Positions 1-5,729 of a DNA stretch of 8,071 bases are shown here, piece by piece. Below the pieces are notes generated by a model, which worked only from the letters and a program-made list of their open reading frames with translations, was not told the DNA's origin and made no database searches. The position numbers and the translations under genes are program-made. Origin of the DNA: Alphaproteobacteria bacterium (lineage in GTDB: Bacteria; Pseudomonadota; Alphaproteobacteria; Rs-D84); the NCBI GenBank assembly GCA_029051085.1, contig JAIDLK010000024.1, positions 1 through 8,071 on the forward strand, given 5' to 3'. The stretch's first letter is position 1. Each line of letters starts with the position of its first letter.

Positions 1-1
1 T

Positions 2-244
2 TCCGACACAAACCAGCGCCAGCTGTTTATTCCACGTGGTTTCCTGCACGGCTTTTCCGTACTAAGCGACACTGCTGTTTTCGCATATAAATGCGATAAT
101 CTTTATCACCCGGAATCAGAATTTGGCATCAGATTTGACGATCCGGAAATTGGAATAGACTGGGGCATTCCGACAGATAAAATTATAACATCTGAAAAAG
201 ACCGTATTGCAAAAGGATTAAAAGATGTACCTAATAACCGGTAG
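2..244 (+). CDS. rmlC: dTDP-4-dehydrorhamnose 3,5-epimerase RmlC (RfbC), 3' part only
   Basis: The gene runs in from outside the window; only about the last 80 codons are present, ending in TAG at 242-244. The enzyme epimerises C3 and C5 of dTDP-4-keto-6-deoxyglucose, the third step of dTDP-L-rhamnose synthesis in the cytoplasm. The visible part matches the C-terminal half of the RmlC cupin: a PRGFLHGF strand, then VFAYKCDNLYHPESE, which holds the conserved Tyr/Lys region, then the DPEIGIDWGIP segment and a final SEKD motif. The catalytic His of the N-terminal half lies outside the window, so intactness cannot be judged. The last 20 bases overlap the start of rmlD, which suggests translational coupling in one operon. 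Identification is secure because the gene is followed directly by rmlD and rmlB. Confidence 0.93.
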   Translation, partial: SDTNQRQLFIPRGFLHGFSVLSDTAVFAYKCDNLYHPESEFGIRFDDPEIGIDWGIPTDKIITSEKDRIAKGLKDVPNNR

Positions 245-1046
245 CCGCGGCCAGTTGGGCCGCGAGCTGGCAAAATTGCTGCCGAATGCTATTTTGACAG
301 ATTCTGATTCACTTGATATCACAAATGCCGATGCCGTTAATGAATTTGTGCGCAACAATAATGTGGATACGATAATAAACTGCGCCGCATACACCGCAGT
401 CGACCGTGCCGAAGACGATGAAGAGGCCGCATATCGCGTAAATGTAACCGGCCCGGAAAACTTGGCAAAATCCGGCGCCCGTATAGTTCATATATCAACG
501 GACTATGTTTTCGACGGCACATCTAATATACCGTATACCACAGATGACGCAACATGCCCGGTATCGGCATATGGCCGCACAAAACGTGCCGGCGAGATTG
601 CCGTTCTGGAAAACGCGCCCGCAGCAGTTGTAATAAGAACCGCATGGCTGTATTCCCCATATGGTAACAATTTTGTTAAAACCATGCGAAAACTTGGCGC
701 AGAGAAAACTTCAATAAATGTCGTATATGATCAAATCGGAACGCCTACCTGTGCGGCGGACCTGGCCGGGGCGATTGTGGATATATTGCCGCAAATACAT
801 GATGGGATGCGCGAAGTATACCACTTTACAAACGAAGGCGTCTGCAGCTGGTATGACTTTGCATGCGCCGTGATGGAACTCTCAAAGCTGCCATGTAAAG
901 TCAACCCTGTCCCGGGCACAGCATACCCGACTCGCGCGATACGTCCGGCATACAGTGTTCTGTCAAAAGAAAAAATAAAAAAAGACTTCAACATCACAAT
1001 TCCACATTGGCGGGAGGCCCTTATAAAATGTCTAAAACAATTCTAG
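225..1046 (+). CDS. rmlD: dTDP-4-dehydrorhamnose reductase RmlD (RfbD)
   Basis: This cytoplasmic NAD(P)H-dependent reductase makes dTDP-L-rhamnose, the last step of the pathway. The 273-residue protein is a short-chain (extended) Rossmann enzyme. The nucleotide-binding GSRGQLG loop is at residues 6-12, NCAAYTAVDRAE near 52-63, STDYVFDG at 91-98, and the catalytic Tyr-x3-Lys is Y116/K120. It is slightly shorter than many RmlD proteins (about 290-300) but covers the whole fold. The ATG at 225 is preceded by AAGGA at 213-217 with a 7-base spacer, a good Shine-Dalgarno site lying inside the end of rmlC. Its own 3' end overlaps rmlB by 19 bases. Overlaps on both sides suggest that rmlC, rmlD and rmlB are translated from one transcript in coupled fashion. 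Confidence 0.95.
   Translation: MYLITGSRGQLGRELAKLLPNAILTDSDSLDITNADAVNEFVRNNNVDTIINCAAYTAVDRAEDDEEAAYRVNVTGPENLAKSGARIVHISTDYVFDGTSNIPYTTDDATCPVSAYGRTKRAGEIAVLENAPAAVVIRTAWLYSPYGNNFVKTMRKLGAEKTSINVVYDQIGTPTCAADLAGAIVDILPQIHDGMREVYHFTNEGVCSWYDFACAVMELSKLPCKVNPVPGTAYPTRAIRPAYSVLSKEKIKKDFNITIPHWREALIKCLKQF
1012..1017 (+). promoter_or_regulatory. Shine-Dalgarno site of rmlB
   Basis: GGGAGG lies inside the 3' end of rmlD, 10 bases before the ATG at 1028. It supports 1028 rather than the in-frame start at 1007 as the rmlB start. Confidence 0.7.
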
Positions 1047-2038
1047 TTACCGGAGGCGCCGGATTCATCGGCTCAAACTTTGTTCCTTATTTCGCTGCAA
1101 AGTACCCGGAATATAATATTATAAATCTGGATAAATTAACATATGCGGGAAATCTGGACAATCTGCGCGAATGCGACAGTATGCCGAATTACACATTCGT
1201 CCAAGGCGACATTTGCGATCGCGAACTGATTGAAAAACTGTTTGCCGAACACGATATTCGCGGCGTTATTCACTTTGCCGCCGAAAGTCACGTAGACAAC
1301 TCTATCAAAAACCCGGGGGCTTTTATAAAGACCAATATAGAGGGGACATTCAACCTTATCGATGTCGCATTCCGGCATTGGCACGAAGGACCGGGCAGGG
1401 TAAAACCTGATTATGAAGATGCCCGATTCCATCATATATCAACAGACGAAGTATACGGCACACTTGGCAACGACGGCATGTTTACAGAAACAACACCGTA
1501 TGCACCAAACAGCCCTTATTCAGCATCAAAAGCCAGCTCTGACTTTATCGTGCGCGCATACCGTCATACGTTCGGTATGAATGTCACAACATCAAATTGC
1601 TCCAATAATTATGGCCCCAAACAGCACAGCGAAAAGCTGATACCGCATATTATTGAAATGGCACTGACCGGCCGTCCACTGCCAATATATGGACGCGGTG
1701 AAAACATACGCGACTGGTTATATGTTCTGGACCACGCCAAAGCCATTGACCTGATTTTTCATCATGGCCGGGCCGGGGAAACATATAACATTGGCGGTCG
1801 CAACGAACGCAATAATATAACAATCGTAAAAACTATTTGCAGTATACTGGATGAAAAAAGGCCGCGCGCCGACGGGGGCAGCTATGCAGACCAGATTACT
1901 TTCGTCACAGACCGCGCAGGGCATGATTTCAGATATGCCATTGATGCAACCAAGCTTGAGGAAGAATTAGGCTGGCGCGCAGATGAAACATTTGATACCG
2001 GAATTGTAAAAACAGTTGAATGGTATCTGAATAAATAA
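1028..2038 (+). CDS. rmlB: dTDP-glucose 4,6-dehydratase RmlB (RfbB)
   Basis: This NAD+-dependent enzyme converts dTDP-glucose to dTDP-4-keto-6-deoxyglucose, the second step of dTDP-L-rhamnose synthesis. From ATG 1028 the protein has 336 residues, the usual family size. The dinucleotide loop TGGAGFIG is at 8-15, FAAESHVD at 83-90, the catalytic Thr-Asp-Glu at 139-141 within HISTDEVYG, and Tyr-x3-Lys is Y164/K168. Further family signatures are SNNYGP, a GENIRDWLYV segment and DRAGHDFRYAID near the C terminus. An in-frame start at 1007 would add MAGGPYK; 1028 is preferred because the protein then begins MSKTILVTGG as in the family and has a good Shine-Dalgarno site. It is the last gene of the operon and an intrinsic terminator follows. 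A glucose-1-phosphate thymidylyltransferase gene (rmlA) is not in the window and may lie upstream. Confidence 0.96.
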   Translation: MSKTILVTGGAGFIGSNFVPYFAAKYPEYNIINLDKLTYAGNLDNLRECDSMPNYTFVQGDICDRELIEKLFAEHDIRGVIHFAAESHVDNSIKNPGAFIKTNIEGTFNLIDVAFRHWHEGPGRVKPDYEDARFHHISTDEVYGTLGNDGMFTETTPYAPNSPYSASKASSDFIVRAYRHTFGMNVTTSNCSNNYGPKQHSEKLIPHIIEMALTGRPLPIYGRGENIRDWLYVLDHAKAIDLIFHHGRAGETYNIGGRNERNNITIVKTICSILDEKRPRADGGSYADQITFVTDRAGHDFRYAIDATKLEEELGWRADETFDTGIVKTVEWYLNK

Positions 2039-2043
2039 ATCAC

Positions 2044-2065
2044 CCGCCGAAAAGGCGGTTTTTTT
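2044..2065 (+). terminator. Intrinsic terminator of the rml operon
   Basis: Stem CCGCC (2044-2048) pairs with GGCGG (2054-2058) across a GAAAA loop, and seven T follow (2059-2065). It begins six bases after the rmlB stop codon. Confidence 0.88.
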
Positions 2066-2067
2066 CT

Positions 2068-2096
2068 AAAAAAATAAACCGGCTAAAATTAGCCGG
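2068..2096 (-). terminator. Intrinsic terminator of the tRNA operon
   Basis: On the minus strand CCGGCTAA and TTAGCCGG (2079-2096) form an 8-bp stem with a very small loop; in practice the inner A-T pairs probably open. The T-rich tail TTTATTTTTTT follows (2078-2068). It lies 6 bases past the CCA end of tRNA-Ala. It is separate from the rml terminator, and the two T-tracts sit back to back on opposite strands. Confidence 0.82.
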
Positions 2097-2102
2097 CTAT
2101 CT

Positions 2103-2178
2103 TGGTGGAGCTGATGGGACTCAAACCCACGACCTCTACGATGCGAACGTAGCGCTCTATCAACTGAGCTACAACCCC
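2103..2178 (-). tRNA. tRNA-Ala, anticodon CGC, encoded CCA
   Basis: This is a 76-base cloverleaf. The acceptor stem pairs GGGGTTG with CAGCTCC and contains G3:U70, the main identity element for alanyl-tRNA synthetase. The D stem is GCTC/GAGC, the anticodon stem CTACG/CGTAG with loop TTCGCAT (anticodon CGC, reading GCG), the variable loop AGGTC, and the T stem GTGGG/CCCAT. CCA is genomically encoded. Two normally invariant bases are changed together: the D loop is AGTTGATA, giving A19 instead of G19, and the T loop is TTTGAGT, giving U56 instead of C56. The 19-56 tertiary pair would thus be A-U rather than G-C, which argues for a functional compensated tRNA rather than a decayed one. It is seven bases downstream of tRNA-Leu and probably cotranscribed with it. 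Confidence 0.95.
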
Positions 2179-2185
2179 AAAAAAT

Positions 2186-2272
2186 TGGTGCGGATAAGAA
2201 GACTCGAACTTCCAAGGCATTGCTGCCACTAGTACCTGAAACTAGCGCGTCTACCAATTCCGCCATATCCGC
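2186..2272 (-). tRNA. tRNA-Leu, anticodon CAG, encoded CCA
   Basis: This is an 87-base class II tRNA. The acceptor stem pairs GCGGATA with TATCCGC, the D loop carries the usual GG, and the anticodon stem CTAGT/ACTAG encloses TTCAGGT (anticodon CAG, reading CUG). The long variable arm TGGCAGCAATGCCTT is typical of tRNA-Leu, and the T loop is the standard TTCGAGT. The discriminator A73 and the CCA end are encoded. It is the first gene of a two-tRNA operon. Its normal G19/C56 serves as an internal contrast to the tRNA-Ala next door. Confidence 0.96.
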
Positions 2273-2286
2273 ACGGTGTCTGGTAT

Positions 2287-2316
2287 ATTATATCAACTTT
2301 GCATGATTTGCAACAA
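2287..2316 (-). promoter_or_regulatory. Promoter of the tRNA-Leu/tRNA-Ala operon
   Basis: On the minus strand there is a perfect TATAAT (2292-2287) with an upstream TGA (2295-2293), giving an extended -10. A weak -35, TTGTTG (2316-2311), has an 18-base spacer; an overlapping TTGCAA has only 15. Transcription would start near 2281-2279, about 8 bases before the tRNA-Leu. The box lies in the gap between the channel gene and the tRNA. Confidence 0.7.
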
Positions 2317-2335
2317 GAAAATGCATAAGCGGCAA

Positions 2336-2947
2336 TTATTTTTCCTCATCTGTTGACGTATCGCATATATCACCATAGCCCAACATTTTTTCCAAACGCG
2401 GGTGAGGGCGCACCCACACAGCCGCAATAATAATGTAAACAGCCAATGATACAAACGGATGCACCGCAGACATAAGTATGGCAACCACAAAGGCGATTAT
2501 AGTCGGGTTCTCGCGATGCCCCGGTCGTAATGCACGTACGATAACAGCGTTTGAATCATGTGCACGTATTAACAACACCTCCAGCAGTCTATATGCGACA
2601 AAGCACATCATCAGCACCACACCATATGCGGCAACAGGTACCGGTGCGGCATGATTTTCATCAACCCACGCCGTAAAAAAAGGTATCAAAGAAACCCAGA
2701 ACAAAAAATGCAAATTTCCCCACAGAACCGCGCTGTTTATACGCCGCGTCGCCGCCAGCAAATGATGATGGTTTATCCAGAAAACCGCTACATAAATATA
2801 ACTCAATACATAGCTTAAAAAAACAGGCACCAAACGCCCCAGCGCCCCCACCGACACATCACGTGGCACCGCCAGCGCCAACACCATTATCGTAATCGCG
2901 ACAGCAAACAATCCGTCGCTGAATGCCTCAAGTCTTGATTTTTTCAT
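2336..2947 (-). CDS. TMEM175-family (DUF1211) potassium-channel-like membrane protein
   Basis: From ATG 2947 the protein has 203 residues. It starts with the family hallmark R-x3-F-S-D-G (R5, F9-S10-D11-G12) in the first helix. About six hydrophobic segments follow, near 12-28, 38-58, 72-95, 102-124, 147-163 and 166-180. WINHHHLL, typical of the family, ends the second segment, and a short charged tail ends the protein (DTSTDEEK). Bacterial members are inner-membrane K+-permeable channels that assemble as oligomers; that role is taken from the family. An in-frame start at 2983 would add MACEAGAYYNLP, but 2947 puts the R-x3-FSDG helix at the very N terminus, as in the family. No Shine-Dalgarno site is seen, and a TATAAT box lies only six bases upstream, so the mRNA may be leaderless. 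No terminator is evident before the tRNA promoter. Confidence 0.9.
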   Translation of the reverse strand: MKKSRLEAFSDGLFAVAITIMVLALAVPRDVSVGALGRLVPVFLSYVLSYIYVAVFWINHHHLLAATRRINSAVLWGNLHFLFWVSLIPFFTAWVDENHAAPVPVAAYGVVLMMCFVAYRLLEVLLIRAHDSNAVIVRALRPGHRENPTIIAFVVAILMSAVHPFVSLAVYIIIAAVWVRPHPRLEKMLGYGDICDTSTDEEK

Positions 2948-2953
2948 AGGCAA

Positions 2954-2983
2954 ATTATAATACGCGCCCGCCTCACATGCCAC
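2954..2983 (-). promoter_or_regulatory. Candidate promoter of the TMEM175-like gene, possibly leaderless
   Basis: On the minus strand a perfect TATAAT (2959-2954) ends six bases before the ATG at 2947, so transcription would begin at or next to the start codon. A poor -35, GTGGCA (2983-2978), has an 18-base spacer. Confidence 0.45.
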
Positions 2984-3032
2984 GGGAAGAAAATCTTAAC
3001 ACCATGCCCATAAATACAAAGCATTATTTCAC

Positions 3033-3062
3033 TTGCCCTGAAATTCGTTTTTTTGCTAACAT
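3033..3062 (+). promoter_or_regulatory. Candidate promoter of the Cys-rich exported protein gene
   Basis: TTGCCC (3033-3038) and TAACAT (3057-3062) are spaced by 18 bases, with TGC directly before the -10 (extended form). The predicted start, about 3069, leaves roughly 5 bases before ATG 3074 and no room for a Shine-Dalgarno site. Confidence 0.45.
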
Positions 3063-3073
3063 TTTCATCAGAG

Positions 3074-5686
3074 ATGAAGAATATTCTGATTTTTGCAACG
3101 TATGCCTTGATATCCGCAGGCGGCGCCCACGGCGCTGTACGTGATGGAAACGCCACTATTCGTCAAACATCAACCGCAACACCACAACGCGCAACAACGA
3201 CCGAAAAATCAACAACTGCACGCACCGCCGTATTACCGGGCCGTACATCTGTAACATCACGTACCGTTGCGACACCTCAGAAATCAACGGCTCAGACCGT
3301 CACCGGCCGCACCGCCGCGACAACCACGGCCACGCCGCGCGCAACACAGGCAGCCACATCACGCAGCGCGACGAACGTCTCTGCAAGGGCGGCATCAACC
3401 CCGGTTGTGGCACGCGCCGCCGCAACCACCGCCACAATGTCGACAACGCGCGTCGGTGCCGAATACGAACAATGTAAAAACGCATTTTTTACCTGTATGG
3501 ACCAGTTTTGCACGTTAAAAAACGATGACTATCGCCGCTGTTCCTGCAGCAATCGTGTATACGATTTAACCGAAACCCGCAAAGTACTACAGGATGCCGG
3601 CGAACAGCTGACGGTCTTTACAGAAAACCTGAACGTTGTCGGCATGACCGCCGCCCAAGCCGCGGCCATGAAAACCGCCTCCGAAGGGGAGAATGCCCTG
3701 ACTTCGGACACATCCGCATCAAAGGCACTATTACAGGCAATAATGAATTCCATTCGCGGCACAGACAGTAACGTTGGTGGGAAGTATTCAGACTTAAACA
3801 GCATAAACATATCGTTTGATACAACAAACGCATTTGGGATGTCTGATGCCGGCCAGGCCATTGCCGCCTATAACGGCCAGAATTTATACACCGCAGTATA
3901 CCCGCAATGTCGTAATGCGGTAAAGGCCGACTGTAACGACGCATCGCTGCAACGCGCAGTAACCGCATACCTGATGGCCATAGAACAGGATTGCAACACC
4001 GTTGAAACCGCCATATCAGAAAAACAAAAGCAAATGAAATCCGCCGTCCGCGAAGGCAGTGCGATGCTGGATTTGGCACGCGTTGAAAACCGGCAAAAAC
4101 ATAACTCCGATAACATTGCAACATGCCTTGCGAATGTCGAGTCGGCAATACTCAGCGAAGAGGTTTGCGGTGCCGACTATCACAGATGCCTGGACAATGG
4201 CGAATTCATAGATATAAGCACTGGCGCCCCCATCGCAGGCGTTGCCAATTTCTATGAGTTGGAGAATCTGTTGAAGTTCCCGTCAGGTATTGACGCCGCC
4301 GATCAGCAGCTGACAAAAGTATACAGCAATCGTGTATTTGTTCAAAACTTTGAAAAACGTGTAAAAAAATTCGCGCAACCGGCACTGGACAAATGCACCG
4401 AGCAGGCAGACACCGTATGGTCCGAATATCTTGATAAAGCCATGCTTGATATATTCTATGCACAAAAGGCCAAGGTGGCGGAAATACGTCAAGGATGCTT
4501 TGACTTTGTATCGGCCTGTTATATGAACGGCGACACATCCATTACGGCCGCAATGAAAGAGCTGATTGGCGATTCCAGCGTTATTGTACAGCCGCATCGT
4601 ATCGTATTAAATGACAAGTTATGCACCGATTATGTAAACTCTTGCAACAATATGTTTGACAATGACATAGTAAAAGAATACATACAAAAGCGCACCGATA
4701 CTGATACATTAACCGCATGCCGCGCAGTGGTTAAGCAATGTTTTGACAAATACGGCGGCAGCCGCTATGAAAACTTTTACTACCCGTACAGCGGCCTGTT
4801 CAAGGACAAAAACAGCGCGCCCGATTGGTTCACCCTATATGAAATTGATGAAAATGGCCCGCTTACCGTCACATACACGGCCGACGATGGCACAAAGGTA
4901 ACCAAACAGGCCAGCTATAAATCAGAATGCGCCAAACAGTTAACAACCATTGACGCCTGCAGCAGCCAGGAAATGGTTGAGCTGGCCTTTGGCGGATTTG
5001 ATAAAATGAAAGGAATGTCAAAAATCGATACAAAAGCAGGGCAAATCTGGTTTAACAAAGATTCCGATACGTCCAGTCAAATATATGGCCTCTTGACACC
5101 TCAAACCACAGACACAGATACAGACAAACACCAATACAATATTATAAAACATCGTAATTTGCGTCCCACAGGTGTTGCGACGGAAACATACAATCAGATA
5201 ATTGACACCCTAACAACACAGTGCAGCAATCTTCAGGGGCGCTTTGTGGAATATCAGTTTATACGTCCGGGCGTATATGAGACGAATGATTTCTGTAAGT
5301 CGAAATTCAGCACCGGAATTTACAAAGCTCTGGCAGACTCGTTCAGAATCGCAGACGGCGAGGATATGTGTCCACGTGACTATAATCTGAATGTCCAAAC
5401 GCAATCTTGGGGCGCATGTCTGTGCTGGGAGAATGGCGGCCGCCGCAGCAAATGGGGCAAAAGCGCAAAATGCGTCGCCGAAATACCTGTCGACCGCGAG
5501 GCCATGGACAACACATGCGATCTTGAAGGCTCTAAGATAAACGATCAATTTACAGGTACGCTAACCAGCTCGCATCCTATTGACAACTGGTGCCTAATTC
5601 CGCCATCATTCCGCGGCGACAATCTGGGGCTGTGCATTGACATCAACAACTGTAATCTAGAACATATGCCGGAAGGAATGGAATAA
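3074..5686 (+). CDS. Large exported cysteine-rich protein with C-x6-C repeats, function unknown
   Basis: I do not recognise this 870-residue protein. An N-terminal signal peptide is clear: MKN, a hydrophobic core (residues 4-17), and probable cleavage after AHG at 18-20. Residues about 22-126 form a Thr/Ala/Ser-rich, basic, Cys-free segment (about 12 Arg and 2 Lys, almost no acidic residues), probably a disordered surface or wall-contact region. The remainder holds about 30 Cys. Five C-x6-C pairs stand out at 134/141, 365/372, 475/482, 517/524 and 549/556, with an aromatic or Val at the third or fourth position between them and often Asp or Asn soon after. The first is extended by C146, C156 and C158. 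Residues about 310-360 look helical and charged. The C-terminal 120 residues add about a dozen Cys and several Trp (GACLCWENGG). No transmembrane segment follows the signal, so it is probably periplasmic or outer-surface and disulfide-bonded. The start at 3074 is chosen over an in-frame TTG at 3053 because it begins the signal peptide. No Shine-Dalgarno site is seen. Confidence 0.88.
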   Translation: MKNILIFATYALISAGGAHGAVRDGNATIRQTSTATPQRATTTEKSTTARTAVLPGRTSVTSRTVATPQKSTAQTVTGRTAATTTATPRATQAATSRSATNVSARAASTPVVARAAATTATMSTTRVGAEYEQCKNAFFTCMDQFCTLKNDDYRRCSCSNRVYDLTETRKVLQDAGEQLTVFTENLNVVGMTAAQAAAMKTASEGENALTSDTSASKALLQAIMNSIRGTDSNVGGKYSDLNSINISFDTTNAFGMSDAGQAIAAYNGQNLYTAVYPQCRNAVKADCNDASLQRAVTAYLMAIEQDCNTVETAISEKQKQMKSAVREGSAMLDLARVENRQKHNSDNIATCLANVESAILSEEVCGADYHRCLDNGEFIDISTGAPIAGVANFYELENLLKFPSGIDAADQQLTKVYSNRVFVQNFEKRVKKFAQPALDKCTEQADTVWSEYLDKAMLDIFYAQKAKVAEIRQGCFDFVSACYMNGDTSITAAMKELIGDSSVIVQPHRIVLNDKLCTDYVNSCNNMFDNDIVKEYIQKRTDTDTLTACRAVVKQCFDKYGGSRYENFYYPYSGLFKDKNSAPDWFTLYEIDENGPLTVTYTADDGTKVTKQASYKSECAKQLTTIDACSSQEMVELAFGGFDKMKGMSKIDTKAGQIWFNKDSDTSSQIYGLLTPQTTDTDTDKHQYNIIKHRNLRPTGVATETYNQIIDTLTTQCSNLQGRFVEYQFIRPGVYETNDFCKSKFSTGIYKALADSFRIADGEDMCPRDYNLNVQTQSWGACLCWENGGRRSKWGKSAKCVAEIPVDREAMDNTCDLEGSKINDQFTGTLTSSHPIDNWCLIPPSFRGDNLGLCIDINNCNLEHMPEGME

Positions 5687-5716
5687 AAAAGAGCCGTAAT
5701 TTGTACGGCTTTTTTA
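5685..5716. terminator. Bidirectional intrinsic terminator between converging genes
   Basis: AGCCGTA (5692-5698) pairs with TACGGCT (5704-5710) over an ATTTG loop. On the plus strand a run of T follows (5710-5715), ending the Cys-rich protein gene. On the minus strand six T (5690-5685) follow the stem, ending the lpxA-lpxB transcript whose last stop is at 5730. It begins right at the plus-strand stop codon. Confidence 0.88.
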
Positions 5717-5729
5717 TTCTCTTCACTTT

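Noticed and set aside
2044..2096. Repeat or CRISPR-like inverted-repeat cluster
   Set aside because: The two hairpins differ in sequence and each has a T-tract in the right orientation to be a terminator for the adjacent operon. No spacer-repeat periodicity is seen anywhere in the window.
2103..2178. tRNA-Ala as a pseudogene because two invariant bases are changed
   Set aside because: The two changes compensate each other, all four stems pair, and G3:U70 and the CCA end are kept.
2066..2266. Minus-strand 66-codon ORF across the two tRNA genes
   Set aside because: It is an artefact of translating tRNA sequence; both tRNAs fold completely with intact stems and CCA ends.
3053..3073. Upstream in-frame TTG start for the Cys-rich protein (seven extra residues)
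   Set aside because: It is a rare start codon without a ribosome binding site, it would put MLTFSSE before an otherwise textbook signal peptide, and it overlaps the candidate -10 region.
3267..3518. Arg/Pro/His-rich ORF inside the low-complexity part of the Cys-rich gene
   Set aside because: It is a frame-shifted shadow of the GC-rich Thr/Ala repeat; such frames lack stops because of composition.
3074..5686. TraN-like conjugative Cys-rich protein
   Set aside because: Large, exported and Cys-rich is a superficial likeness only. No other transfer genes are nearby and I see no TraN motif.
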